Origin: Aphis gossypii
Taxonomy: Eukaryota > Arthropoda > Insecta > Hemiptera > Aphididae
Direction: 5' to 3'
NCBI RefSeq assembly: GCF_020184175.1
Contig: NC_065531.1
Location: 22,279,213-22,343,212, forward strand
DNA length: 64,000 bases
The translations under genes and the position numbers were made by a program. Numbering within the stretch: position 1 is the first letter of the stretch; the number at the start of each line of letters is the position of its first letter. Shown here piece by piece: positions 1-13,784 of this stretch. The notes below the pieces were generated by a model that saw only the letters and a program-made list of their open reading frames with translations, was not told the origin of the DNA and did no database searches.

Positions 1-2106
1 CGTTGTAATACCTATTGAAAACCTTTTTTGCCAAAATCAAATACGAGGACATTTAAAAATCGGCAAGAGAAAGATTTAAATTTAATCCAATAAAAATTCT
101 TTAGGATAGGTAGTCTATAAGACGTGACAACTTAAAAACATGCGTACCCATATGACACTGGTTTCTATCTGTCTGTAATAAATCGTTCTCTTTATAACGT
201 CAAGATGCGCACCATTTCATTAATTTTGTAAACGATGTTAGTAGTGTTGTAGTGTAGCCAATATTGGTCAATGACATTCAACGAGCACGTTTTATTCACA
301 AAAAAATTATTTCTCATTATGCAAATCAATTCTTTTGTTTTCTTTCCTGAAAAATAAATTGTTTGGTAAATCGATTACTTACTATACACATAATAAAATT
401 TAAGCACTACCAACGTATATGCCTCATAGATTTTTAAAATAATAAATCAAGTTTTCATAAAATATTTATGAATACCTATTATCTTCAGTATTATAGTTAT
501 CTATAGACTATCATCTACCTATATATGCTGTGTGTTGTTAACCCACTATTTCGAGTAAATGATTCGTCTCTGCGGTAGGTATTACCACCACACTTCTATA
601 TCATAATTTAGATGTAAAATAATTACTTATTTAAAGCCCCCGCGATTGCTGTGCATAATTTACGGTGATTACAGCTGTGCACAGAGATATTAGTGTGTAT
701 ACTCGAACACAGAGAAAAACTTTAGTATGTTAATATTGTGATAATAATATTATATTATAATAGTGTAATATGGATAACTATTTTTTTTTTTTTTTTTGGT
801 AACACGAAAATAATTTTGACTTAATGTGATCGCCGTTCCTCGAAAGAAAAAATATGTCATTCAAGAACCCGTTTGAAATATAAGAGCATTTTACAGACAA
901 TTTCACCGTGGAATGCGGAGCTGTGTTTGTGCGCATTATCCATGATTTCTATTTTAGAAATTTCTCAGAAGTCTTTTTGAAATTTACGGAAAATCCCGTT
1001 GCTTAATATTTAGGAAAACGACATAGCCACCGGTTTATATAGTCGGTATCACTTCCCTCACTTTTAATTCACTAAAATCTGCTTGTAGAGTTATGTCAAC
1101 TATGACTTAAATATATGCTTAAGAATTCTCCCCGTCAAGTCGTCTCAAAAGAAAATGATGCCATGACTTACTAGTTACTGTACTAAAATTTAGTGGTTAA
1201 AAGTATTACTTCTTTTTTCAATTCTTTATATAATAATTTAAAATAAAATAAAAAAATAATATATGACGTAGGTATAGTAAATAATTTCATCAGAGTGAAT
1301 ATCATAAAATTATTTCATACCATCTTTTTTATTTATTTGTTTCAATTTTATAATTATTTTTTAACTAAAATATCACTGAAAATACTGAATTTAAATTTTA
1401 AATATTGATTTAACTGATGTAAGATTGCATTTTGGTATTATTTCTGCATTAGAAAACTTTTTTAATACAGGCCCGAATAATTTAAAATAATTTTTATGTA
1501 CATGGATTAACTATTTATTAATACATTAATAACATATAATTACACAGAAACATTATTTGTTCACATTTATACAATATTGTTAGTAAATGCGGTAAATATC
1601 ATCCCCATTTTTTCTTAGTACCTACTGTTCAAATTGAAGTGTTTTATGAATTATTTTCATATTTATCACAAAATATTTCTTTGCATAAAATATCATAATA
1701 TTTATACTTAATATCAAATTTTAAGTTTAAAATTTTTGTTGACTGCTAACAGGAAAACGTTCTATAAAATATTCTGTACTATAGCGTACAGCGAGTGTTG
1801 TAAATGTCGTGTATTACTGGAAACAGGAATTCCACCTTTTAAATACTTGGCGTTATAAGACTATACATTAAACGGGAAACCGGATTTATGGTGTAAATAT
1901 TTTGTGCCCGAAAAAAAGATACGACTGTTATAAAGTACATGAAATGAGTTCAACTGCTTTGAGGGCTTTATATGAATGCACTCGTTTTTATTCTATAATC
2001 GGGTGGTGCAATTTAATTATATTTATGTCCCTTGGTTTGCTCAAAATGTCCAATAATTATACCATAATATTAATAATTATAATTTAAAATATATGTACAT
2101 ATTCAG
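1..2106. other. Upstream flank, probably intron of the prominin gene
   Basis: AT-rich DNA with no convincing exon. It holds a run of 17 T at 781-797. Because the first recognisable prominin exon begins in mid-protein with a partial codon, this stretch is probably intron, with the 5' exons left of the window. Short open frames here (for example 1902-2087) lack usable splice sites and resemble no family I know. Confidence 0.5.
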
Positions 2107-4216
2107 AGCTGGTGCTTGCGGACTGTTAGTAACAAACGAGACCATGGGATCTGCTGTGTCAAGTGTTGGAGACCTATTAGAGTTTGGTGTCGGTGACTTG
2201 GTGGACATGTTTTCCATTACTCAAAAACAAATTAGGACCATAACTGTCGGATCAATGGATTCGACTACCGATGCGATTTTCTCAAAATTAGATGGTATGA
2301 TTTAATTATCCATTATTGTATTAATATAATTATTATTATAGATTCAGTTCAATAAGTATAGAAAAAAATAAAACTACCTAATTTATAAGTGTAATAGTAC
2401 ATTAAAAAGATGTCAAAAACTAATATTATTCTTAATACTTTGTGCGAATCTTAACTTAATAAAATTTGTTGAAAAGTGATAAGTATTAAAAATAGTAGTA
2501 ATATGAAAAAATATAAGACAAAATTATTTATATTAAAAATAAATTGCATATTATTTAATTTATTAAAAAGATAAATAATTATACATTCCGTTGATAATAG
2601 ACATAATAGAGTTTTTGAAGTCATAAACATTAAACAACTAAGCTAAGAAAATAAAAAGCAAATTTTAATGTTATATAAATATTATTTGAAATATTCGAGT
2701 TAATAATGAGAGACTGTTTATGATACATTTTATGATGTCGTTGACATATCTAATCAGTTATAAAAGTAATATTAATTATAATTAATAAACTTCATCTTTT
2801 TTACTGAGATGATTAATTTAGTTTGAAACTACTTAAAACAATATTATGATTCTTTTACAGTAATAATTATTAATTATGATAAGGTCCTTCAACCAATTGA
2901 TTTTTTGATAAATTTAAAAAAAAAATTAACAATTTACTTTTAGGAATTGAATTTCAGTTTTAAATTTGTTCACAAATTTAATTTTTTTTTACATTATCCA
3001 ATCTTCTATCACAGAAATGAAATTGAAATTTTAATGGGCAACAATAATAGTAAGTAATCGATATTATAGAAATTGTAAACGTTATCCAATCGTTTCAAAG
3101 TAAACTTATTTTATAATAATTGCTACTTATTGCTCAGATTTCGGATTTATAAATTGGTATAGTTCCGGCGCCCAAATTACTTAATATACCAGTACATAGA
3201 AGATATAAAGTTCATTCTATGATATATATAATCCATTATTATAATAAATCATTGGACATAGAAATATTATTAGTTAGATTACAGTATTACACATAGTATA
3301 ATTATTTACATTCACACAAAATCGTAGAACGCCTGCTCAGAACAATCATTTAAACAAAAAATTCAAAATTTTAAATAAAAATAGGTAAATTCGTTATTTT
3401 TAAATGTTTTTTTGAATGAAGCTGTATCCATATACTTATTTATTTAAATATAATAACAATATTAAATTTATAATAATATGATAATCTGAATTTACTGTAT
3501 ACTTAGGCTTGCATTTTATGTTGAGCTATCATTTTTGTTGCTCTCGACATTCATTTTCACTTCAGTCAGTGTTATTTCAAATTCGAATATAGATTTTAAA
3601 AATAACTTAGAAAGATAATCTGCAGAATGAATGAACTTTGACGTCGCTTCTAATTATTTCTACAGACAATTTTGCAAGATATAATACATGATTGTAGAGA
3701 ATAAAATTAAATTACCCGTCCCAATTGTGTATCCCTTTCCCCCTCTAATCTATCATCTTAAACAGATTCAATATTAAAAGTAAGTTTTTTCACTCGATTT
3801 ATACATTTTACGACTTTTCAGTTTTATAACCCTTTGATAATAAAACGCGCTATGTTTAACAAGTAGCTTCCATTTTTTTCATTTTCTCTTTATGATCAAT
3901 TACAAAACTGCAACTCTTAAATTCCTGGTTACTTAATTTGTTGATTTTATAAGCTATTTATTGAAACTTCTTTGCATTTCGTTAATAGAAAACGATTATT
4001 TTTAATTAAAAATATAAATACTTATTTGTAATAACCGTTATAAATTTATTATACCTAATTAAATATAACAAAAAGACAATAGTTACAAATAAACAAATTC
4101 GTTTAAAAATTAAAATTGTGTATTATAATAGATAGCAATTAAAGTATAATCTTAAAAAATATAATTTCACAGATATTGAAATACACTTGTACTTTGTAGA
4201 TGACGTTAACGGTATA

Positions 4217-4249
<33 letters not shown>

Positions 4250-7200
4250 GTATAATATGTATCTTTCAATTAAGTAGGTCATGTGGAAATTTTCGTCGCC
4301 TTTTTCTGAAAACTCATGTTAGTTGAAGTCATTAACAATAGTATCAATACGGTAATATTTGCGAATATTTCTCATTAAATCTCAAGGAGTGTATTAAAAA
4401 TGAACTGAACCATCATAAAATTGATTTGAGTATATTTTTTTAATTACACCTTAAATGAAAAAAAAATATTATAAAATCATAATATAAGATGCAAAAAATA
4501 TAGTAGGTACCTACATAATATTAATAAAAATAAAATATTTTAGTTTGATGATAATAGTTGAAAATATTTTTCTCAAGTAGGTATTCTGTATTTCTATCAC
4601 ATATTATATCACGTTAGAAAATCATTGTAGATTTAGCGATTATTCATAATATTTTTTTCACTTTTAAAACAATATATTATAATTGTGTAATCTATAAAAA
4701 TTGTATATTTATTTCGATTTTTATTTTTTGTAACAAACATATTATTTTATAAGACATTTTAATTTAATTGTATGAAATTTTTCAGACACTTTATAGTTGA
4801 AACAACGTAATTATATTACGACAAATTATATTCATAATATAAATTGATTTTTCAGTTTGGAGGTACCTAACCTATATGTATATTGTATATATATATATAT
4901 TGAATTATTTAAATTAGTTATTCATTTCCTACAAATTTGTATTACAGAAATCAAATAATTTTATTGATTTAAAATATTTAAATTATTTAAAGATTTAACA
5001 AGATGAGGAAGTTAAAAATGTCTTCTATTAATCACTTCTCTTTATTCTATTTACGTACTTGATAAATCAATAAATATGGCTATAATAGTAAATATTAAAT
5101 AAAAATTATGTACACAATATTATATGCTGTACATTAAGTATAAAAATACTTTTTATATTAACATAATCTAACATAACTGCAGTACCCATATTTCACAAAA
5201 ACTATTATTATCATTTTTTAAAATGCATTTTTGAGTTATAAAATGTGGATAATTTTTCTCAGTGAACATTATTAGAGTATTATGAGTGTAAAATATTATA
5301 TTAAGACTTCACTGTTCATATTGTAAGCTAGCTAATAATTTAAATTATGTTAATATTAGATGATACTTTGAAATAGAATAGTTGACATTCGCTGATTTAG
5401 AGAATCTATTTTTTTCTAAAATTTCCTTATACATATTTTTAGTGAGTAAATTTAAAAATAAAATGTCGTATCAAAGTATCTAAGAAAAAAATCATTTGTT
5501 TGTATAATAAAACAATACAAAGTCCATAAACAAAATACAAAGCGTAAAAGATTAACGATTGGCGTATACTTAATGAGGCGAACACTCAAAAACATGAAAT
5601 TCATCTACTGCTTATATTTATATGTTAATTTAATTTGTTTATAATCTGCGTCCTCCTGCAATTATTTAGTGGTCTACAAACTGTTCTTTTGATTTAATTG
5701 TGTAGTTTCTCCACAACAAGGGTTCGTACTTAACCAACCAACGTAAGTAGACCATGAAGAAAACGAACTAAGAATGTAATTATTTACGAGCTTTACTTTT
5801 TGAAAAAATCTTGATAAGGAAAAATAGGCTTTTTCTAAACAGCTTTATAATAATTAAGTTATATAAATCAATTCATAATTTTATACACAACATAAACTTA
5901 ATTATTATACAAGTGTATAAATCAATAACAGTTTGTTTTGCTTTTTGTTTTTTATTGATTATTTATTTTGTTTTTAGACATAGCAGAACAATTAGGAGGG
6001 CCAATCGAAAATGACATTTATGGCCCTAGTCATAGATTTGGTTCCAGGACTAATGTTTCTAAAGTAGTTCAAGGTGGTGATTGACTGTTATTCATACAAT
6101 ATTCGACAATCTGCAGGAATGATGCTTAAATATTTGTATTTTAGACTTTCAGAAAATATTTCCAAAAGCAAAGAATGTAATTTCCCAAGCCGAATTAATC
6201 AGGGAAGATATTATTAGATACAACAAAAAAATAATCGATTTGAACATTGAACTTCAAATGGTACCCGAACGATGCCCTCTTGAAGTTTCTGCCATGTGTG
6301 ATATGATCTCCGGTAACAAGTTGCAAGCAGAAAATTATACTTACTTAGTGCGTAAATAATACGTTATGGAAATTATTATGTAATATAGTTCTGACTGTTT
6401 ATTATTTATTATTCGCAGAATAATTTGATAGATGTAGTTACAAGCGTTTTGGAAGTAGAAAACGACGGGCTATCGAGTCTTCCGTTGACGTCGGCTGAAA
6501 GTGCAAATATTCCAAAGGCAATATATGAACAGACGGAAAAAGAGAGATGGCGTAAGTAAAATTATCGTATCTCCATGACTTTTTATATAACTATCGGGCA
6601 TTGACTCAAAAATGAAGATGCTTAATTTTAACTCCCCCAACTGGGTATATAGTCAATAAATATCTAAAATAAGAAAAAAAATTCCTCTGAACTATTATAA
6701 TCAGTTACTCACCAGTTTATTGATCATAACTATAATAGCTCTCATACTACGAATGCCTTTATAACAATTATATTAATTAAATTATTTGGAATGTATACGA
6801 GGATATAATAGGATATGTAAATACATTATGTTTTTATTACTTACTTTTCTTTAATATATCCTCTAAATGTTTAAGTAGAGTAAATCATTGATAAATTTTA
6901 AATATGCTAGTCAACTTTTTAGTTAACCTAGTGGGAGTATTTTATTTTCAAATTCTTAATAAAAGTGAAAGAAAATTATGTTTAACTTTAATTTTGAAAT
7001 TGTGCTGAATATTAAATGTCTGTATATTATTTACTTTATCGCTTTAAATATCTGCTTAAATTTATAAACCGTTATTATATAAGTAGCAATTTAATAATAA
7101 ATCTTAAGTTTTAAACAGATTATTCTTATGAAATATATGTATATGATATAAAATGTGTGTATATATAATTTAATATTAACAAGCATCTACTAACTACGTC

Positions 7201-10200
7201 TTAAACATAAAAAAACATGTATGATATATATATTATATTATACATATTACATAACATATTTTATATAAATAATTTAAATACTTTGTTAACATTTATCGGA
7301 AAACGAATAAAAAGCACTGAAATCGTTCTGTTGTACCTAATTAAAACTAAAACTCAAATTACTATAATTTATAATATTTCAATATATGTAATTTTTTTTA
7401 TTATCATTATCAAGGTATAAAACAAGCTTTAATGGATCGCAGACGCCAATTAGAATTTTCAATATATCCTTATGAAAGTCATACCCGTAAACTCATTTCA
7501 AAATTAATGGACATAAAAGAAATAGCTAACAATTACTTGATCCACCTGAAACAAATAGAAGTGTATAGGTGGTCCATCAGTATTGGTAAGCTATTAATAT
7601 TTATGTATAATATAATATGTATCGCCTATATAATTGACACGAATTTTTTGAGTACCGTATAGGAATAGCAATCGCTGCACTTTTAGTTTGGATTTTATTA
7701 GCATGCAGTATTGTGGTAAATTATTGTTCGCACACGACTTGGGCAAAATGCTACTTCTTCGGGTAAGATAACTTAATATTAGTCTTTAAATCTAACACAA
7801 ATAATCGTATTAGATATGTTTGCTTTTATCAAATATACATCAATACATAATGCATGTTATACGATGCACATACGTAAGTCAAATATATTGTTTTAAACAC
7901 GAAATAATAATTTTATATTGTGTCAGTTATGATAAATTCAATGATATTGATTATCTTCTGTTTGAATATTTTATATTAAATATATATTAAATACACAGTA
8001 CAAAAAGAGAAAACTCAAATCAGGACAAAATAAAAGACAATGTAAATTACAAATCAATTAAATAACTTATACCACATTAACTACAAGACTTTCTTGAAAA
8101 TGTACACAACTTTAATTAAAGTTTAATACTATTGATTACTACCAATAATTTATTCAAAATCTTGCACTAATATATATATATGTTCAATGATTAATGATGA
8201 ACTGTACTAACAGTAAAATGTCAACCAAGTTACAATGATTAAAATTTAAAATTATTTTCCTGAATATATAATAATCCGTATAACAACAGTATTAGAAAAA
8301 TAAACATTTAAGTCCAAAAAATATATATTTTTCACTTACACTTTATCTTAGTATAATGTGATTAAATTTTATGCAATGGCGTACATTAATTTCTTTTTTA
8401 GCTGCGTGAGCGCAATGAGATTGACCAGTTTGGCACTTTGGTCAGCGGCATTAGTGGGTTTAATTTTAAGTAGCAACGGTGAAGTCAATATTTGTAGACC
8501 ATTATACGACGAACCCATGTACGAAACTGTAACAAAAATAATAGATTGTCCTTCTATAACAAATGAACGTGGATTCTTTTCGTGGTTCATCTTTGGAAAT
8601 GAAACATCCACAGCCCCATTCAACGAAGTCATCGAGTAATTGATTTCATTCGAATCAAATATTATATTAACAACAATTTGGCATATTTTTATATATTCCC
8701 CTTTCCCCTTTATTTTAGATCGTGCAGAGAAAATCATACAGCGCACACTACATTTCATTTAAATAGAGTGTTTAATGTGGAAGCTAGTTCAGATTACAAC
8801 AAATGGCCAGGTCTTATGGATGCTCTAGATAGTCTCAAAACCAAAAGGGTCTACGTAGAATTGGATTTAAACAGACCACCGTCCACAACTGATGCATTGA
8901 AACCAATTGCCGAATCAACAAACTTGGACTTTGAAAAGTTTCGAAGTCTGGTAAGATTTATTAACACACAACTAAAATCTATCTTATGTGCTTGATTATA
9001 AATTGTAATGCTAAAACACTCGGATAAAAAAATTAGTTCATTGAAATCTATACTCCTACTTAATGCTATTTAATATCAAATCTCCAATATTCGTTTTAAA
9101 ATTATTTCTTTTCGTTTTGTTTTAAGTTATTTTCAAAGTAAATGTAAAATTATTCTACTACTTCATTTGTAAATTTAATATTATTTCATACCAATAATTC
9201 ACGTACAACAACCACAATAATTGTATTTAATTTTATAGATTCTGCAGTCATCGTTGGATCATGGTCGGGTGACATTGTTGCGAGATCAACTCCAAGCACT
9301 ATCAACACAAACCGCCACATCCTCTAATATTTTTAAATACACATTGAAACGTGTAGTGACAAATATTACGGATTTAGTTGAAAATATTTTGAACCCAATA
9401 ACTCATAAGAAAGTGAGAAGTATTTCTAGTGTATTGAACAACTCGTTTGTTTTAATGATCTTCAAATCCAAAATCGTTGAATAACTTTTATTTACAGAAT
9501 ATATTACTCTATCACTTAACATCAATGGAAGTTGAGATGCAACCACTATCAGAATCATTAAACCGGACTTGGGCAAATGCGTATACTAGAATTGAAAATT
9601 CCGATTTTGATCAAATATTGCGAAAGGTAGGTATATCATATAGTCATATAGACACTAAATTAATTCGTTCGAGTAAATTAGTATTTACATCTCACTGTTG
9701 TAGTGATTGAAATAGTTTTAAATTGGGTATTAGTAAACAACTTATCTATTATAATTTATATATTTTAATAATATACACCCATAACACGCACAACTTATCA
9801 GTAAAGATTCAACAATAATATATTACCTACCCGTACATTATAATTCCAAAAATAGAATAGATATATAATAATCACCTGCACTAAATATGCAGACGTCCGT
9901 CAATTCTCAACTATCCGTCCTCAATACAACAAGCCATCAAAAGTCAGAAAGAAACACCACAACAATTTACGCATTTTTTTACACTAAAAAAATTAAGTAA
10001 AAACGTATAAAACTATCATCCAATATTTTAATTTTTCTTTTCTCTTAAAAATGTACCTTATAACTTGTAATTAATTTTAAGATAAAATAGGCTAAAAACA
10101 TATTAGGTAAGTTAGTTAGGACCTTAATATATTTAAAAAATAAATAAATAATAATACACACTATCAATGTAAATTCAACATGATTTGAAAATTAAAATAA

Positions 10201-10620
10201 ATTATGATTTGTTTTTTTTTAAATGTACTATCTTAGAATATGGCTCAATACATAAACAATTTGAAACTATTGTTGGACAAATATAAGGTTCACGTAACTG
10301 AAGCCGTAAAAACAGAAACGGCATCGTGCAGACCCGTATGGAATGTGTATCGAATTGGAAGAGATTTAGTTTGCAGGCAATCTTTAGACGCCTTGGTGAG
10401 TTTTTTACTACTTAAAAAACGTAAACTTATTTATTTTTTATTCCGTTTTGATTTTCAGAATGGATTTTGGGTTATATGTTTTTTTATCGCAATGTCGGTT
10501 ACTGCCACAATACCAGTTGTGAAAAATTTGAAAATATTTCATAAATCTCCACTAACTTCTATGTCCCTTTATACCATACCTCCACCACCGGCAATGGAAC
10601 TTATGTGCACGAATAGTTAA
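2107..10620 (+). CDS. Prominin-like pentaspan membrane protein, 5' end missing
   Basis: Prominins are five-pass glycoproteins of plasma-membrane protrusions that bind cholesterol; in insects they act in photoreceptor membranes. Twelve exons join in phase: 2107-2294, 5978-6073, 6145-6347, 6419-6551, 7415-7585, 7663-7762, 8402-8635, 8719-8950, 9239-9412, 9498-9626, 10237-10395 and 10459-10620 (TAA), giving 659 residues. The order matches the family: the end of TM2 (AGACGLLVTNE), a first large extracellular loop with paired cysteines (about residues 12-260), TM3 (IAIAALLVWILLACSIVV), a short cysteine-bearing cytoplasmic loop, TM4 (ALWSAALVGLILSSNG), a second extracellular loop with NIT/NRT glycosylation sites, then a CRPVWN...LVC segment and TM5 (FWVICFFIAMSVTATIPVV) near the C-terminus. 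Family members have about 850 residues, so some 200 (signal peptide, TM1, most of TM2) lie upstream. No frame break was seen. The family call is firm; orthology to a given prominin is not. Confidence 0.85.
4214..4249. repeat. (TA)n microsatellite in prominin intron
   Basis: A nearly uninterrupted TA run inside the 3.7-kb first visible intron of the prominin-like gene (2295-5977). The rest of that intron is plain AT-rich sequence in which I see nothing else. Confidence 0.8.
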
Positions 10621-12211
10621 ATTTAAAAATGCCAAACATCCATCAAGTAAAAATATTATATTAGATAATGCAAACATTTAATAAATTATCTATTAGCTGA
10701 TATCAAACCAAACTATATAGAAAACATTTAAAAACGATTACCTACATTTTGTAAAATTATAATAATAAATATAATATTGTAATATGTTTTGATTAGATTT
10801 TTTAATATTTTATGTGACCAAAATATAAAATATAGGTATAGTATAAATATAAAATATATACGAGATTATTGTTATCTATATTTTCAAATGACATCTGTTT
10901 TTATAAATTATGTTAAATTAAATTGTGTTGACTAGCACATTATGATACAAAGGAGTTTGGTTGCTAAAGTTTATAATACAGCATGGTGCACAAGGTGACG
11001 TGCAATTATTTTATCAAACTTTGTAAGTATAATTATTTGAGAGATATAATTTAATAAGCTCTAGAGTTTGTTATTCTTGCCACTGCTTAGTATAAAATTT
11101 ATTGCACACGCTGTGCCACTAAGCAATATGTCGACAGCCTTTAATCTAAAAATTCAAAATGTATGATTAATATTTCTCTATATCTTGATATCATGCAATT
11201 AAATACATATAATAGAGTATTACGTGAACTATTTGTAAAAAAAAAAGATGTAAGTTTGTATTCTGCGGATTATATATTTTTATTACACATTTTTGTGTTA
11301 TTATAGGTTGTCTAATTGTCGCTGAATTGTGTATGTTAAGAACGCGCCGTATATTTCAGCGGTATTTTAAAATATCAAAAAAAATGTATTTAATGAGTTA
11401 TCTACCTCGCTATTAAATACTGGTAGTTATTCAATTTTTATAGCAAAATAATATCGTTAAACATAATATATATTAAATACGTGACAACTGAAAATACAAA
11501 TGAGGTAAATGGATCTTGAGGAGATGATCTTTAGTTTTAATAACTATTAACTTACGATGAACAATCTCTTATTGGTCGTGTTACGAAAAATTTGGTACAG
11601 GTGTGGTGGTGAAGTGAAAATATTAGTGTTTTATGAAGAAAATAATTAATATCAAAATAATTATTATAATAACCAATAAAACAGAAAATAAATAAATAAA
11701 TAATAAAGTGTTACAAAATTGAACTGATAATAATTATTCATACATCGAGTTACTTATTAGTTATTATGTATAAATATCTATATTTCATTTTATAGTAAAG
11801 TGAGAAGAGAACGAAGAATATATTTTAAAGAATATTTTATACATAAAAATAAAAATACAGTGCAAGGCGTTAGGCGTTTCAAAGGCAGGTGAATGATATG
11901 AAATATTATAATACAAGAGTTGACAGTACACGTGTATAAAGAATGAAATAATTCATGATTTATATAAACGTGATGTAATAAAGTTAAAGTTGGGACTTTT
12001 AAAACTGTTGTATTAAAAATGAGAAGGAAACCATTTTCTTGATATTTTATTTATTTGTCATATCAAGATAATATAGTTCTTTATGTATGTTAAATACTAC
12101 TGTTGTAGCGATTGTGATAAAATCACTTAAGCATAAAATATCAATAATTAAAATATATAATATTATATTATATACAAATAAAAGTAAGATTAAAATGTAA
12201 AACCCCTGAAG
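10621..12211. other. Prominin 3' flank and AT-rich intergenic DNA
   Basis: Contains the likely prominin 3' UTR and then AT-rich sequence with short (AATA)n tracts near 11690-11702. I see no coding segment and no RNA gene. Confidence 0.5.
10764..10769 (+). promoter_or_regulatory. Candidate polyadenylation signal of the prominin-like gene
   Basis: AATAAA lies 144 bases past the prominin stop codon and is the first canonical hexamer in a sensible position. In DNA this AT-rich the hexamer is common by chance, so transcript evidence would decide. Confidence 0.4.
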
Positions 12212-13310
12212 CAGGAGCGGATCCATAAATGTTTTACGGCGGGGGCGCAAAATTGTCCTTATACTTACGACTATAAGCTGCCTGAATTATAACATAATAA
12301 GTAAAAGCAACAAAAAGTATGTTAGGCCCTAACCTCCAGGAATATATAAAAGTAAGAATCGAAACACATTAACACACTTAAACAATGCACACTAGTCACT
12401 ACACAATAAATATAAAATTATATTATTAATCAAAAACCCAATATATTGTAATGATATTTACATTACGCCACCTAACTCCATATTTCATATCATCAATAAT
12501 AATATTCAAATTATATTAAAAATACAATAATATAACTGTACCCTGTATCATAAACTATATACCTACCAATCAAAAATATGATTTATTAAATGTACAATAA
12601 TAATATCTTATAACATAGTACACATGACGTAATCTGTTAAATAATATAATAACATACAACAATAATATCATAAGTCTGTCAACAAAACACCAAAGGTCTA
12701 TGCTATATAAGTAGAACTCTCTTTTGATATCACGAGCAGTCTGCTCACATCATCCAAGCCTGCCTCACTACAATGTCTATTTCAACATAACGAACAAGTA
12801 GTTATCTCCACTTCAGGTCTTTGCTACTTTTTGTTATACTCTTATAATATTGTCTTTTACCGTATTCCCATATTGCCGTTTTACCATATTCACAAAATAC
12901 TTACAAATTATTTTCTACATATTAAATCCTTTATATTTCAAGCCATCAACAAACCAAACGAAGAGTTAAGGTAAGAAGTTATTGTAAAATCCAACAAAAT
13001 AGTAAAACATATTATTGTAAACATTCATGACTAAAATTACATAATTAAAGGTACGCAGACCCAGACAACATAATTAATAAAAACTTATGTTTAAATCTAT
13101 ATTTACGACCTGCATATTTAAAAACAATTATTGGTAATAATATATTAGTTTCAATAATTAATAAACGAAGAAGTAAAAAACGTCGACACTCCTAGCCTCA
13201 TCATTTATTTTTAAGGATACCTAACTAAAAACACCTTTAGTTAAATATATAATTACAAGGTAAATTTTCATCAATAGCCACTCGCAAGCTCATTTTTGAT
13301 TCATTAAAAA

Positions 13311-13354
13311 GGTGGGTTTGAATCCACGACCACGAGATTAAGGGTCTCGTGGTC
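13311..13354 (-). pseudogene. tRNA-Lys(CTT)-derived fragment
   Basis: Read on the minus strand, the segment has an anticodon arm with a perfect CGAGA / TCTCG stem around the loop CCCTTAA (anticodon CTT), followed directly by a T-arm-like GTGG-ATTCAAAC-CCAC. Order, spacing and sequence follow animal tRNA-Lys(CTT). U33 has become C, the D arm is only faintly recognisable beyond 13354 and no acceptor stem forms, so it is not a working tRNA. It is either a tRNA pseudogene or the head of a tRNA-Lys-derived SINE. Confidence 0.6.
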
Positions 13355-13408
13355 TTTGTATATTTGCTCTTTGTCCCGATTATTCATTATTGAAGTTTAT
13401 ATATTACC

Positions 13409-13481
13409 ATTGATTTTAGAATATTCAATATACTCTATATTACTATATTCTATATTCTATATACTATATTCTAAAATCAAT
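13409..13481. repeat. Short palindrome with perfect 16-bp arms
   Basis: ATTGATTTTAGAATAT at 13409-13424 is repeated in perfect inversion at 13466-13481, around an AT-rich centre made of TATTC/TATAT repeats. It lies just inside the right arm of the larger foldback. Confidence 0.75.
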
Positions 13482-13784
13482 GATATTACCTATTACGAAT
13501 GATTGTTTGTAAATATGCGAGTCGTGAATATAGATTTAAACATGAGTTTTTATCAATTAAGTTGGCTAAGTTTGTATATCTTTAATTATGTAATATTAGT
13601 TATCAATGTCTATAGCAATATGTTTTACTATTTTATTGAATTTTAGAATAACTTCTAATATTGTTATTGATGATAGTATATACAAATACAATATGGTCTT
13701 ATGGAGTTTAGTAGCGTAATGTGAATATCATTACAATATTATATGCATTGCATTCCCAAAATACCCCCCTTGGATCCGCGCCTG

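Larger units (their letters stand above)
12974..13656. repeat. Large inverted repeat (foldback), arms of about 174 bp
   Basis: The segment 12974-13147 is the inverted copy of 13482-13656, at roughly three quarters or more identity by eye. Shared blocks include AAATAGTAAAACATATT, ATTACATAATTAAAG and GTTTAAATCTATATT. The loop of about 330 bp holds the tRNA-Lys-like fragment and a second small palindrome. It sits off-centre between the hAT-like ends, so it may be a separate foldback insertion. Confidence 0.7.
12212..13784. mobile_element. Non-autonomous hAT-like DNA transposon, about 1.57 kb
   Basis: The left end reads CAGGAGCGGATCCA and the reverse complement of the right end reads CAGGCGCGGATCCA, a 13/14 match of the CAGNG type used by hAT elements. 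The flanking 8-mers are CCCTGAAG (12204-12211) and ACCTGATA (13785-13792), sharing CCTGA, which fits a decayed 8-bp target duplication. There is no transposase inside. The interior holds a large inverted repeat and a tRNA-Lys-like fragment, listed separately, so it may be a nest of insertions. Confidence 0.6.

Noticed and set aside
1752..1850. Possible exon after CAG at 1751-1752, cysteine-rich frame
   Set aside because: The open frame has no GT donor in phase before its stop and no prominin-like membrane helix.
1902..2087. 61-codon frame just upstream of the first prominin exon
   Set aside because: It has no acceptor or donor that would join it in phase, and no similarity to the prominin TM1-TM2 region.
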